Positions 1 through 7,829 of a stretch of DNA of 33,860 nucleotides are shown here, piece by piece. The number at the start of each line of letters is the position of its first letter. The stretch's first letter is position 1. The position numbers and the translations under genes are program-made. Below the pieces are notes generated by a model, which worked only from the letters and a program-made list of their open reading frames with translations, did not search any database and was not told where the DNA came from. Source of the DNA: Puniceicoccales bacterium (GTDB lineage: Bacteria; Verrucomicrobiota; Verrucomicrobiia; Opitutales; UBA953); contig JAISZI010000088.1 of the NCBI GenBank assembly GCA_031269335.1, positions 1 to 33,860 of the forward strand, written 5' to 3'.

Positions 1-249
1 CTCGGCCGCAAAAACTACCTCTTCATCGGCGCCCCCGAAGCCGGTCAACGCGCCGCCATTTTATACACCTTAATCGCCAGCGCCCGCCGCTGCGGACACA
101 ACCCCCAAGAATACCTAAAAGACGTTCTCCACCAACTCGAACAAAACCAAGAAACCGCCCGCGCCATAGCAAACAAAAACTATCAAGACAACCCCCTACG
201 CCAATTAGCCGAAACCCTAACCCCCGAAAACTGGACCCAGCCAAAGTAG
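1..249 (+). CDS. IS66-family transposase, C-terminal fragment (cut by window edge)
   Basis: The frame is open from base 1 to a TAG at 247-249 and gives 82 residues. It begins LGRKNYLFIGAPEAGQRAAI and continues with a segment reading NPQEYLKDVLHQLE. This matches the C-terminal end of IS66-type TnpC transposases, where a GRKNxLFxGSxxGGxRAA motif is followed by NPxxYLxDVL. The catalytic DDE core lies left of the window, so it cannot be judged whether the element is intact. The protein would act in DNA cleavage and strand transfer of the insertion sequence. The downstream 126 bases lead to a typical IS66 end. I am confident of the family because of the motif pair, but no start or accessory TnpA/TnpB genes are visible. 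Confidence 0.85.
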   Translation, partial: LGRKNYLFIGAPEAGQRAAILYTLIASARRCGHNPQEYLKDVLHQLEQNQETARAIANKNYQDNPLRQLAETLTPENWTQPK

Positions 250-375
250 CCCAGTCTCCAAACGGAACCCCTGCAAACGGAACCCCGCTCGCAAAGTAGC
301 CGCGCAAAGAAACTCAACGCCAGAACCCAGCCCCCCCTGCGCCCAAGTCAAGGGGGCACTTTCGGGAACGCTTAC
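1..375 (+). mobile_element. Right end of an IS66-family insertion sequence
   Basis: The transposase C-terminus is followed by about 125 non-coding bases ending in CGCTTAC at 369-375. Read inward this gives GTAAGCG, and IS66-family elements characteristically end in GTAA. Directly after it, CCTGGGTA (376-383) matches the 3' half of the neighbouring CCCAGGGC...GCCCTGGG repeat hairpin. The element therefore seems to have inserted in a repeat. IS66 elements duplicate 8 bp of target, so CCTGGGTA is the predicted duplication. The left end is outside the window. Confidence 0.7.
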
Positions 376-1206
376 CCTGGGTATGGGAACAACCAAAAAA
401 ACAAAGCCCCAAAGGGGCGGCACCAAGTATTTCCCAGGGCAGCGCCCTGGGTATTGGAGTGGAAAGGAATGAAAAGCCCCAACGGGGCGGCACCAAGCAT
501 TTCCCAGGGCAGCGCCCTGGGGGAAGGGTGTGGCGAAGGCGACGGTGCGCCCCATTTATCCGCGCCAGCGGCGCATTCTGATGGGGCAGCCCAGGGCGTT
601 GCCCTGGGAAATGCTTGGGGCCGCCCCTTTGGGGCTTTTTCTTTTTAGTTTACCAATACCCAGGGCGTTGCCCTGGGCTATATTAGGGCCGCCCCGTTGG
701 GGCTTTGGTTTGCGTGGTGCCCCCAATACCCAGGGCGTTGCCCTGGGTTTGAATGTCCATTAACACCATAAGCCCCAAAGGGGCGGCACCATTCCATCCC
801 AGGGCAACGCCCTGGGCTACCGTCAGAATGCGCCGTTGGCGCGGGTAAATTGGGGTACACCGTCGCCTTCGCCACATCCTTCCCCCAGGGCGCTGCCCTG
901 GGAAATGCTTGGGGCCGCCCCGTTGGGGCTTTTTCTTTTTGGTTTACCAATACCCAGGGCGTTGCCCTGGGCTATATTAGGGCCGCCCCTTTGGGGCTAT
1001 CATTTCCCTTCCCTTCCCATACCCAGGGCGTTGCCCTGGGCTATATTAGGGCCGCCCCGTTGGGGCTTTGGTTTGCGTGGTGCCCCCAATACCCAGGGCG
1101 CTGCCCTGGGAAATGCTTGGGGCCGCCCCGTTGGGGCTATCATTTCCCTTCCCTTCCCATACCCAGGGCGTTGCCCTGGGCTAACTTGGTGCCGCCCCTT
1201 TGGAGG
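376..1206. repeat. Array of double-hairpin REP-like elements (11 complete palindromes)
   Basis: Nineteen-base palindromes of the form CCCAGGGC-NNN-GCCCTGGG lie at 433-451, 503-521, 590-608, 659-677, 729-747, 798-816, 884-902, 953-971, 1022-1040, 1092-1110 and 1162-1180. A half copy follows the IS end at 376. Most are joined by a 13-14 base linker to a second hairpin, GCCCC-NTT-GGGGC or its complement. The first two units and the one at 771-816 are inverted relative to the others. Two linker types occur: one reads CTATATTAGGGCC, the other AAATGCTTGGGGCC. The arms are essentially invariant while loops and linkers vary, as expected for REP/BIME elements. Open frames across the array only translate the repeat and are not genes. 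No RAYT transposase is visible in the window. Confidence 0.9.
516..890. repeat. Inverted duplication of a ~90-bp spacer-plus-hairpin segment
   Basis: The stretch 516-597 contains GGCGAAGGCGACGGTG, then CGCGCCAGCGGCGCATTCTG. It recurs as its reverse complement at about 811-890, with CGTCAGAATGCGCCGTTGGC followed by CACCGTCGCCTTCGCC. The two arms are about 85-90% alike by eye and flank four REP units. A related GCGCCAACGGCGCA motif appears at 26727-26740. Confidence 0.7.
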
Positions 1207-1241
1207 CTCTGGTTTTATTGGCTGTTCTCTCACTTCTCGCT

Positions 1242-1270
1242 TTGGTCTGGGAAAAATGCGGAAATTATTC
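1242..1270 (+). promoter_or_regulatory. Possible sigma-70-like promoter for tRNA-Lys
   Basis: TTGGTC at 1242-1247 and TTATTC at 1265-1270 are separated by 17 bases. They lie about 50 bases upstream of the tRNA. The match to consensus is only moderate and nothing else supports it. Confidence 0.25.
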
Positions 1271-1317
1271 TTGATTTTAGCGAATGTATCCACAGCTTCG
1301 CGGTCTCTTCCTTTTTT

Positions 1318-1393
<76 letters not shown>

Positions 1394-1433
1394 GTTTGCG
1401 GTATGCGGATTAGCCCGAAGCGGGAGCGGGGAA

Positions 1434-2558
1434 TTACGCTTTATCGGTCTTATTTTTTTCGCGGGTTTTGCGACGTTTTGAGGAGAGGATATCGAAGTTT
1501 GGGAGCGGGAGGGTTGAGAAAGTTTCACGAAACATTTGGGCGCGGAGCGTATCCCGTTCGCGGGGATTGAGTTGTTTGGAGGCGGAGGCTTGGACGTGGG
1601 TGGGTTGGCATTTGATAAGGAGTTCGTCGATACAGGCGCGGGTTTCGGATGGGAACATGCCGAGGTCGCAGGCGAGGCGGGCGTGGGAGAGGACGCCCAT
1701 GGCTTCGGCGGAGGAGAGGAGTCTGGAGTTGCGTAAGACGCTGATGGCGCGTGCTATTTGGTCAAAGAATTTATCGGGATCGGCTTCTATGAGGCAGAGG
1801 CGGGCGTTTTCTTCTTGTTGGATGAGGTGTTTGAGCCATGCGGAGAAGTCGTGGAGGATATCTTCTTCGGAACTGCCGAGGGTGTGTTGGTTTGAGATTT
1901 GGAAGATGCTGCCGACGGCGTCGGAGCCTTCGCCGAGCCAGCCTCGCACGGTGAGGCGGTTTCCGTCGAGGGCGCGGATAATTTTCTCCATGTGTCCGCA
2001 CAGGACGAGACCTGGGAGGTGGAGCATGAGGGAGGCGCGCATGCCGGTGCCGAGGTTGGAGGGGCAGGAGGTGTAGTAACCGAGGTTTCGCGAGAAGGCG
2101 GGTTCGATGTGGGTTTCGATTTCGGTGTCGATTTGGCTGGCTTGTTTCCATGCGCCGCAAAGTGAGGAGCCGTCGCGGAGGACTTGGATGCGCAGGTGGT
2201 CTTCTTCGTTAATCATGACGGAGCAGGTCTGGTCGGGGCTGATTAAGACCGCACTTTCTTCCGACTCGGCGAGTTCTTTGCTAATGAGGTGTCTTTCGAC
2301 GAGGAGTGCTTTTTCGTTGATATCCAGCGTGCCCATGAGGCGGGGGCGCGTATCTTTGAACAGGGGAATTTCGCTTAATGCTGAGAGGCAGAGGTGGAGG
2401 ACTTCCCGTTTTTGGGCGGGTTTGGCGTGCCAGGGGAAGGGGAACTTCGCGATATTGCGGGCGAGGCGGATACGGGTGCTCAGGACGACGGGTTGGCGTG
2501 CGTTAGTTTCGTTAAGAACATCGTCGTTGGAGAAGTCGAAGGGGGGAAGGACTTTCAT
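1434..2558 (-). CDS. mcsB: Protein arginine kinase McsB (ATP:guanido phosphotransferase)
   Basis: This 374-residue protein has the ATP:guanido phosphotransferase fold. The substrate/nucleotide region STRIRLARN is at 27-35, the NEEDHLRIQ signature at 117-125, and the active-site cysteine loop CPSNLGTGMRAS at 165-176. Length and motifs fit bacterial McsB (about 360 aa), which lacks the N-terminal creatine-kinase domain and phosphorylates arginine on proteins, marking them for ClpCP in Bacillus. It is cytoplasmic. Its ATG overlaps the TGA of mcsA (ATGA), so the two are probably translationally coupled. The C-terminal tail is lysine/arginine rich. No ctsR or clpC is adjacent, unlike the Firmicute operon, so the role in this organism is inferred from family only. 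Confidence 0.93.
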   Translation of the reverse strand: MKVLPPFDFSNDDVLNETNARQPVVLSTRIRLARNIAKFPFPWHAKPAQKREVLHLCLSALSEIPLFKDTRPRLMGTLDINEKALLVERHLISKELAESEESAVLISPDQTCSVMINEEDHLRIQVLRDGSSLCGAWKQASQIDTEIETHIEPAFSRNLGYYTSCPSNLGTGMRASLMLHLPGLVLCGHMEKIIRALDGNRLTVRGWLGEGSDAVGSIFQISNQHTLGSSEEDILHDFSAWLKHLIQQEENARLCLIEADPDKFFDQIARAISVLRNSRLLSSAEAMGVLSHARLACDLGMFPSETRACIDELLIKCQPTHVQASASKQLNPRERDTLRAQMFRETFSTLPLPNFDILSSKRRKTREKNKTDKA

Positions 2559-3088
2559 AATGAAGCGGGTTTATCGTTCATAATGCCGAGGGAAACCTCA
2601 ATTTTTTTAATTTCGTCGCGCAGGTTGGCGGCGTCTTCGTAATTTTCGGTTTTTATGGCGTTGTTCATGCGGGCTTGGGCATCGACGAGGGCTTCGTAGA
2701 GGGCGGATTTGAGGGTGCTGCCGACGGGGCGTTTTCCTTTATGTTTTTTTCCGGGCTGGATGCGAAGGATTATCTGGGAAATTTCTTCGTCGAAGGTGCT
2801 GTAACAATGGACGCAGCCCGGGCGTCCGATCCTCGCGAACTCGGAGGTTGTGAGACCGCAGCGCGGGCATTTTTTTGCGGGAGCATCGTCGGCTTCGTCC
2901 TCTTTTATTTTAGATTTAATGATGGAGAGGGCGATTTGCGCGAGGGGGAGTATAAGCGAATGGATTTCGTTACTCTTTGCGGCGCAACTTTCGCAGAGGT
3001 GAATGTTGGTCACCTTGTCGTTGATAACTTTTGTCCAGTGGACGTTTGCGGGCTGGCCGCAGATGGAGCAAGGAATGGAGTCGTCCAT
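2555..3088 (-). CDS. mcsA: McsA-like zinc-binding activator of McsB, UVR motif
   Basis: The protein has 177 residues when started at the ATG at 3088. A longer frame would need a TTG at 3145, and I prefer the ATG because the CxxC array begins just after it. Four cysteine pairs are visible: C7/C10, C32/C35, C74/C77 and C92/C95, which fit two zinc-binding modules. A C-terminal UvrB/UvrC-type helix pair follows at about 132-167 (NAIKTENYEDAANLRDEI). This is the McsA architecture, and in Bacillus McsA binds and activates McsB. The ATGA overlap with mcsB downstream supports joint production. No clear ribosome binding site precedes it, which is common in this window. Confidence 0.9.
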   Translation of the reverse strand: MDDSIPCSICGQPANVHWTKVINDKVTNIHLCESCAAKSNEIHSLILPLAQIALSIIKSKIKEDEADDAPAKKCPRCGLTTSEFARIGRPGCVHCYSTFDEEISQIILRIQPGKKHKGKRPVGSTLKSALYEALVDAQARMNNAIKTENYEDAANLRDEIKKIEVSLGIMNDKPASL

Positions 3089-3171
3089 GAGTGAATGATG
3101 TTTTGCGCGGCTGTTTGTCACAGGAAACGCTTGGTGGCAAAACAAAAGGTGGCGAAAAAAACGAGGCGGAT

Positions 3172-4626
3172 TTAGTGTTTATCCCACGGGAGGGTGACGT
3201 TTACGGGGCGGTGTTCCCAGATATTGGTGACCTCGAAGATTTGTCCGGGCGCGAGGATGTTACGGGGGTCGAGGGCATTCTTAACCGCTTGCATGGCTGC
3301 GAGTTCTGCGGGCGAGTGTTGGAGGCGGAGGAAGGGTGATTTCGTGATGCCGATGCCGTGTTCTCCGGTGATAGCTCCGCCCAGATCGACGACATTTTTC
3401 ATCATTAACAAAATGCCCGCTTCGGCTCGGCGGCATTGTTCGGGGTCGTCGCGGTTGTACATGATATGGATATGAAAATTGCCGTCGGCGGCATGACCGA
3501 AAGTCGGTGTTGCGAGACCCGTGCGGCGCATAATTTCGCGGGTAAAACGAATGAGGGGGACGTAGGCGTGGAGGGGAACGACGATGTCTTCGTTGAGTTT
3601 GGCGTTGCCGAGTTGGAACATGGCTTGGGAGCAGGTGCGGCGGATGTCCCAGAGTCTTTCCGCTTCGGCGGCGTCGTCCGTCTCGCGGAAAATTGTGGCG
3701 CGGGAAGCCGCCCATTCGCGGGTGCGCGTTGCCTCGTCGGCGACGGCGGCAGGGTGCCCGTCCAGCTCGACGAGCAAAATGGCGGTGGCAGGCGTGGCGG
3801 TGTATCCGGTGGAAGGCGGGAAGGCGGCGAAAACGTTATCTTTTTTCACACAAGCAACTGTCTGCGAATCAAGAAATTCCAGAACAGATGGCACGATGTG
3901 GCGCGCCAATAAATCGGCGGCGGCGTCCAGTGCGTTTTCATCGGATTCAAACGCGAGCAAAAAGGTATGTCGCGCCTGCGGACGCGGAATGAGTTTAAGA
4001 ATGGCTTTGGTGATGATGCCTAATGTGCCCTCCGAACCGATCCAGAGGTCTTTGATATTGTAGCCGCTGGCAAACTTCCGCAGTGCGCCGCCCCAGCGGA
4101 CAAATTCTCCCGTGGGCAAAAATCCTTCCAATCCGAGGACGTAATCCCGGCAAACGCCGTATTTGGCAGCGCGCAAGCCACCGGCATTTGTGGCGATATT
4201 TCCGCATATGGAACAATGTTTTACGGAAGAGGGGTCCGGCGGATAAAAGAGACCGTGCGCCGCCGCCGCCGCGTCAACATCGGCTGTAATCGCGCCGGGC
4301 TGGACGACTGCCATGGATGCCGAGGAGAGGATTTCGATGTTTTTCCAGTGGGCGAGGTGAATCACCCAGCCGCCACGAAGGGGAGCGGCGGCACCCGCGC
4401 TGCCTGAACCTGCGCCGCGCACGGTCACGGGGACGCGGTGGGCATTTGCGAGAAGCAGCGTGGTGCGGATATCCGCCTCATTTCGCGGCAACACAACGGC
4501 GTCGGGCATGAAGGAGAAGCGCGAATTATCAAAAGATACGGCAAAGCGTGCGGCTTCGCTCGTATGGACACAATCGCTCCCCAATGCGTCGGAAAGTTGG
4601 CGCGTGGCGCCGGCAATATCGTTCAT
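3172..4626 (-). CDS. FAD-binding oxidase/dehydrogenase, GlcD / D-lactate dehydrogenase type
   Basis: This 484-residue protein belongs to the PCMH/VAO flavoprotein family. The FAD pyrophosphate loop is VTVRGAGSGSAGAAAP (68-82). A second FAD contact, SSVKHCSICGNIATNAGG, is at 133-150, and WIGSEGTLGIIT at 195-206. The C-terminal substrate domain carries FGHAADGNFHIHI (377-389) and ITGEHGIGITK (419-429), the signatures of glycolate oxidase subunit GlcD and D-lactate dehydrogenases. It would oxidise a 2-hydroxy acid. The substrate cannot be assigned, and no glcE or glcF partner is in the window. It starts with an ATG at 4626, and 135 non-coding bases separate it from thioredoxin upstream. mcsA follows 83 bases downstream on the same strand. 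Confidence 0.88.
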   Translation of the reverse strand: MNDIAGATRQLSDALGSDCVHTSEAARFAVSFDNSRFSFMPDAVVLPRNEADIRTTLLLANAHRVPVTVRGAGSGSAGAAAPLRGGWVIHLAHWKNIEILSSASMAVVQPGAITADVDAAAAAHGLFYPPDPSSVKHCSICGNIATNAGGLRAAKYGVCRDYVLGLEGFLPTGEFVRWGGALRKFASGYNIKDLWIGSEGTLGIITKAILKLIPRPQARHTFLLAFESDENALDAAADLLARHIVPSVLEFLDSQTVACVKKDNVFAAFPPSTGYTATPATAILLVELDGHPAAVADEATRTREWAASRATIFRETDDAAEAERLWDIRRTCSQAMFQLGNAKLNEDIVVPLHAYVPLIRFTREIMRRTGLATPTFGHAADGNFHIHIMYNRDDPEQCRRAEAGILLMMKNVVDLGGAITGEHGIGITKSPFLRLQHSPAELAAMQAVKNALDPRNILAPGQIFEVTNIWEHRPVNVTLPWDKH

Positions 4627-4677
4627 TTTTCTTTTTTAATGGTTACCTCACAGCACAGGCGGAACACAACACGCCGA

Positions 4678-4698
4678 CGTCACCTGCCAAGAGTGACG
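4678..4698. repeat. Small inverted repeat between thioredoxin and the FAD oxidase
   Basis: CGTCAC (4678-4683) and GTGACG (4693-4698) can pair around a 9-base loop. There is no T run on either strand, so it is a weak hairpin of unknown role in the 135-bp gap. Confidence 0.35.
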
Positions 4699-4761
4699 CT
4701 CTACGATTCGGCACGATAGTTAATGAAGCGAAGGAAGGCGCGGCGCAACAGCGGCAGGTGT

Positions 4762-5106
4762 TCAGACGGCGGCGGTGCGGGCGCGTTCGATAGCGGCGAT
4801 GTATTCGCTCCGCGAGCGTGATCCGACGAGTTTTTCGACCACTTTTCCGTTACGGTAAAAAACGAGTGTCGGGATACTTCTCACTCCAAGGTTTTGGGCG
4901 ATGCTGGGGACTTCGTCCACGTCCACTTTGTAAACATCGACGCTGTCCGCCAATTCGGTGGCAATTTGTTCTATTACTGGAGCGATGGCTTTGCACGGGG
5001 AACACCACACAGCAAAGAGGTCCACCACGACGGGCACGGAGGAGTTGTTAATAGCAGCAGTAAACGCTGCTTCGTCGCTGATCAGCCGAACTCGCTTTGA
5101 TGCCAT
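4762..5106 (-). CDS. trxA: Thioredoxin
   Basis: A 114-residue single-domain thioredoxin. The redox motif is WCSPCK at 34-39 (C35 and C38), with serine in place of the usual glycine. The conserved cis-proline is P79 in VRSIPTLVFY, and the GxxxxxxLVG region follows. It is a cytoplasmic disulfide reductase dependent on thioredoxin reductase, which is not in the window. There is no signal peptide. The ATG at 5106 is the only sensible start. It lies 19 bases downstream of the proline-rich membrane protein gene, so the two may be cotranscribed. The Ser variant of the active site is known in thioredoxin-like proteins and could shift redox potential; the protein is otherwise typical. Confidence 0.92.
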   Translation of the reverse strand: MASKRVRLISDEAAFTAAINNSSVPVVVDLFAVWCSPCKAIAPVIEQIATELADSVDVYKVDVDEVPSIAQNLGVRSIPTLVFYRNGKVVEKLVGSRSRSEYIAAIERARTAAV

Positions 5107-5125
5107 GAAAAGAGATTGATTCGTT

Positions 5126-5488
5126 TTAGTTGAAGAGCGGTCTGTTTATCAAAGTAAGGTAGTCATTCCAGAGCAACACCGCGAAAGCGATGGAAGCGGC
5201 GAGTGCGAGAAAATCCAACAAAACGAGGGGGACCGACTCTTTGGTGCTCTCTGATTCGTTGAAACTTGTTTCGAGGGCACTCTGCAATTTGATCGGTTGA
5301 CCGGCGAGGGAAGGACGGACACCGCCGGTTGAGGGTGGCGGTGGCGGAAAACCCGGGGGCGGGGGCAGGGTGGTCGGCGGGACTGCAGGCAGCCTGATGG
5401 CAGGCTTGGGCGCAGAAAGCGAGGGGCGCAATGCCGGTAAGGGCGGCGTGAGTGGCGGCGGTTGTTGTCCGGGAGGAAGGTCTGGCAT
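5126..5488 (-). CDS. Proline-rich protein with one C-terminal membrane helix, unknown function
   Basis: I do not recognise a family. The 120-residue product has an N-terminal half (1-65) made largely of proline, with runs such as PPPPGFPPPPP. A short polar stretch with Glu/Ser/Lys follows, then one hydrophobic helix at about 87-107 (VPLVLLDFLALAASIAFAVL). This suggests a tail-anchored protein with a flexible cytoplasmic or periplasmic arm. The gene starts with ATG at 5488 and lies directly upstream of thioredoxin. It could be low-complexity, but the open frame, the helix and the tight spacing support a real gene. Confidence 0.65.
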   Translation of the reverse strand: MPDLPPGQQPPPLTPPLPALRPSLSAPKPAIRLPAVPPTTLPPPPGFPPPPPSTGGVRPSLAGQPIKLQSALETSFNESESTKESVPLVLLDFLALAASIAFAVLLWNDYLTLINRPLFN

Positions 5489-5689
5489 GGTGAAAAGAAG
5501 TTGTTGAGTTGGCTAAGTAGAAGACTTGAGAACAGGCGTAAGGTAGCGGTTTAGCGGCGGTAGTGAAGCAAAAAAAAGCAGCGGCAGTAATTTTCTGCGG
5601 CGCGGGCGGGGAGGCGCATTGCTCGCGTGTGCGACACGCTGCGGTTGCTGCCTCTCGCCGTTGCCGCCCCGTTGTTTTCGGCAATGTGT

Positions 5690-7684
5690 TCAAAGGCTCT
5701 TCACCGCAGCGGCGAGTGCTTCCCGCGTAATGCCAAACTCGCGCATGAGAATGTCCCCCGGCGCGCTTGCGCCAAAGTCGTCCGTGCCAATGACTTTTCC
5801 GGCGGCGCCGACGTATTTCCACCAATGGGCGGTAATGCCAGCCTCGATGCTCACGCGTTTAGTGACAGACGCCGGCAACACGCTTTCGCGGTATTCGGCA
5901 CTCTGGCGTTCAAATATCTCAAAGCTGGGAAGAGAGACCACACGGACGGAGCCGCCGAGTTCTGCGGCGGTCTCGATGGCAAGGGAGAGTTCGCTGCCCG
6001 TGGCGAGGATTATCGCGGTGAGCGGCTCTGTTTCGCGGTGGGCGACGTAGCCCCCGCGCAAGGTGCCTCTGCGGCGCGTTTCCACGGAAATCTTGTCGAG
6101 CGAAGGGAGATTTTGCCGCGAAAGAATGAGTGCGGTGGGACCGTCTTTGCGGGCGACGGCATGAGCGTAGGCGGCGGCAGCCTCTTCTGCGTCTCCCGGT
6201 CGGATAACATCAAGATTGGGAATGCAGCGCAGCGCGGAAACAGTTTCGACCGGCTGGTGCGTGGGACCATCTTCGCCGACACCGATGGAATCGTGCGTAA
6301 AAATGTAAAAAACAGGGAGTTTCGCGAGGGCAGCGATGCGGATGCTTGGGCGGAGATAATCGGAAAATGTGAGAAATGTGGCGCCGCTCGGGGTGAAAAC
6401 GCCGTGGTAGGCGATGCCATTAAGAATCGCGCCCATGGCGTGTTCGCGGATGCCGAAGTAGAGATTGCGCCCGCTGGGAGTCGCAGTGTCAAAGTCGCCG
6501 CCGTCCTTAATGTAATTTTTCGTGGACCCGTGGAGATCGGCGCTGCCGGAAATAACGAGCGGATTGGCGCGGGCAATGGCGTTGAGGCAGATTTCGCCGC
6601 TGACGCGGGTAGCGAGCTTGTTGGCGCCGAAAGGCGGGACATCCGCAGCGACGGCGGCGGGCGTGCCGTTGTTATGGGTGAGGGCGCGGTCGAGCAGGGC
6701 AGCTTTACCCGGATTGGCAGTGCGCCACGCGGCGTAGGTGAGTTGCCACGCGTCGTAATCCGCTTTCAGCGCGGCAGTTCGGCTATCGAAAAAGGCGCGT
6801 GTCTCGGCGCTGACATAAAATTTCTCGCTGGGCAGTGCGATTCCTTGGCGAGCAGCATCGACGAATTTCACCCCGCCTTCGCCGTGCGCCTTGCTTGTGC
6901 CCGCGACTTCGGGGATGCCTTTGCCAATCGTTGTCTTGGCGATAATGAGCTTAGGTTTTCCGTTTCGCGCGTGTTTGGCTGTTTCGTAAACGGCGGCGAT
7001 TGCCTCAATATCGTGCCCGTCAACGGTCAACACTTGCCAATTCAACGCTTCGTAGCGTTTGGCGGTGTCCTCGTTTTGGGTTTTGGCAGCGGGAGCGTCG
7101 AGGGTGACGTCGTTGGAGTCGTAAAAGAGGATGAGGTTATCGAGACCGAAACGTCCGGCGAAAGAAGCGGCTTCATGGCTGATGCCTTCCTGCAAACAAC
7201 CGTCTCCGGCGAGACCGACGACGACGTGGTCAAACAAAACGTGTTCGGCGGTATTGAAATGCGCCGCCGCCATTTTTGCGGAAAGCGCGATGCCGACGAT
7301 GTTACCTGTGCCTTGACCCAGCGGACCCGTTGTCGCCTCGACTCCGGGCGTCTCGCCAAATTCGGGATGCCCCGGCGTCTTGCTATGCAATTGGCGGAAG
7401 TTCTTGATCTGTTCCAGCGAAAGGTCGAATCCGGCGAGGTGAAGCCACGCATAAAGGAACATGCTGCCGTGCCCGGCGGAGAGGACAAATCGGTCTCGGT
7501 TAAGCCAATGCGGATCATCGGGGTTGTGGCGGAGTGCGTGCCCAAAGAGAACGGCACCGATGTCGGCGACACCAAGAGGAAGCCCGAGATGACCGGACTT
7601 GCACGCGGCTATCGCGTCCATCGCGAGACCACGTGCCTCGTTAGCAGCGCGGGTAAGTTGCTTAAGCGGAAATTGCTTTGACAT
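5690..7684 (-). CDS. tkt: Transketolase
   Basis: A 664-residue, full-length transketolase that moves two-carbon units between sugar phosphates in the non-oxidative pentose phosphate pathway. The N-terminal thiamine diphosphate domain has SGHLGLPLG at 30-38, [16 protein letters not shown] at 71-86, GPLGQG at 120-125 and the GDG cofactor motif at 160-162 with N191. The pyrimidine-binding domain contains [10 protein letters not shown] and the region [18 protein letters not shown]. The C-terminal domain closes near the end. The usual SGHPG is SGHLG here. The ATG at 7684 lacks a clear ribosome binding site. About 200 non-coding bases separate its end from the small membrane protein gene. A long antisense frame across it is a coding shadow. 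Confidence 0.97.
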   Translation of the reverse strand: MSKQFPLKQLTRAANEARGLAMDAIAACKSGHLGLPLGVADIGAVLFGHALRHNPDDPHWLNRDRFVLSAGHGSMFLYAWLHLAGFDLSLEQIKNFRQLHSKTPGHPEFGETPGVEATTGPLGQGTGNIVGIALSAKMAAAHFNTAEHVLFDHVVVGLAGDGCLQEGISHEAASFAGRFGLDNLILFYDSNDVTLDAPAAKTQNEDTAKRYEALNWQVLTVDGHDIEAIAAVYETAKHARNGKPKLIIAKTTIGKGIPEVAGTSKAHGEGGVKFVDAARQGIALPSEKFYVSAETRAFFDSRTAALKADYDAWQLTYAAWRTANPGKAALLDRALTHNNGTPAAVAADVPPFGANKLATRVSGEICLNAIARANPLVISGSADLHGSTKNYIKDGGDFDTATPSGRNLYFGIREHAMGAILNGIAYHGVFTPSGATFLTFSDYLRPSIRIAALAKLPVFYIFTHDSIGVGEDGPTHQPVETVSALRCIPNLDVIRPGDAEEAAAAYAHAVARKDGPTALILSRQNLPSLDKISVETRRRGTLRGGYVAHRETEPLTAIILATGSELSLAIETAAELGGSVRVVSLPSFEIFERQSAEYRESVLPASVTKRVSIEAGITAHWWKYVGAAGKVIGTDDFGASAPGDILMREFGITREALAAAVKSL

Positions 7685-7829
7685 AAGTGGCGGGCGAACA
7701 AACGCCGATTCCGCATCAGGTCAAATTTGAAAAATGAAACACTTTCAAGGACTTGAAAAACAACACGTTAATGGAGTTGCAAAATATGAACTCCAACCTC
7801 CGCCTGCGGCATAAGGGAAACTGCGGCGT

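Noticed and set aside
433-1180. CRISPR array
   Set aside because: Repeats are palindromic with variable spacing, flip orientation and have repeat-derived spacers; no cas genes are present.
5627-7681. 684-codon plus-strand frame opposite transketolase
   Set aside because: Antisense shadow of a GC-rich gene; the transketolase motifs on the minus strand are complete.
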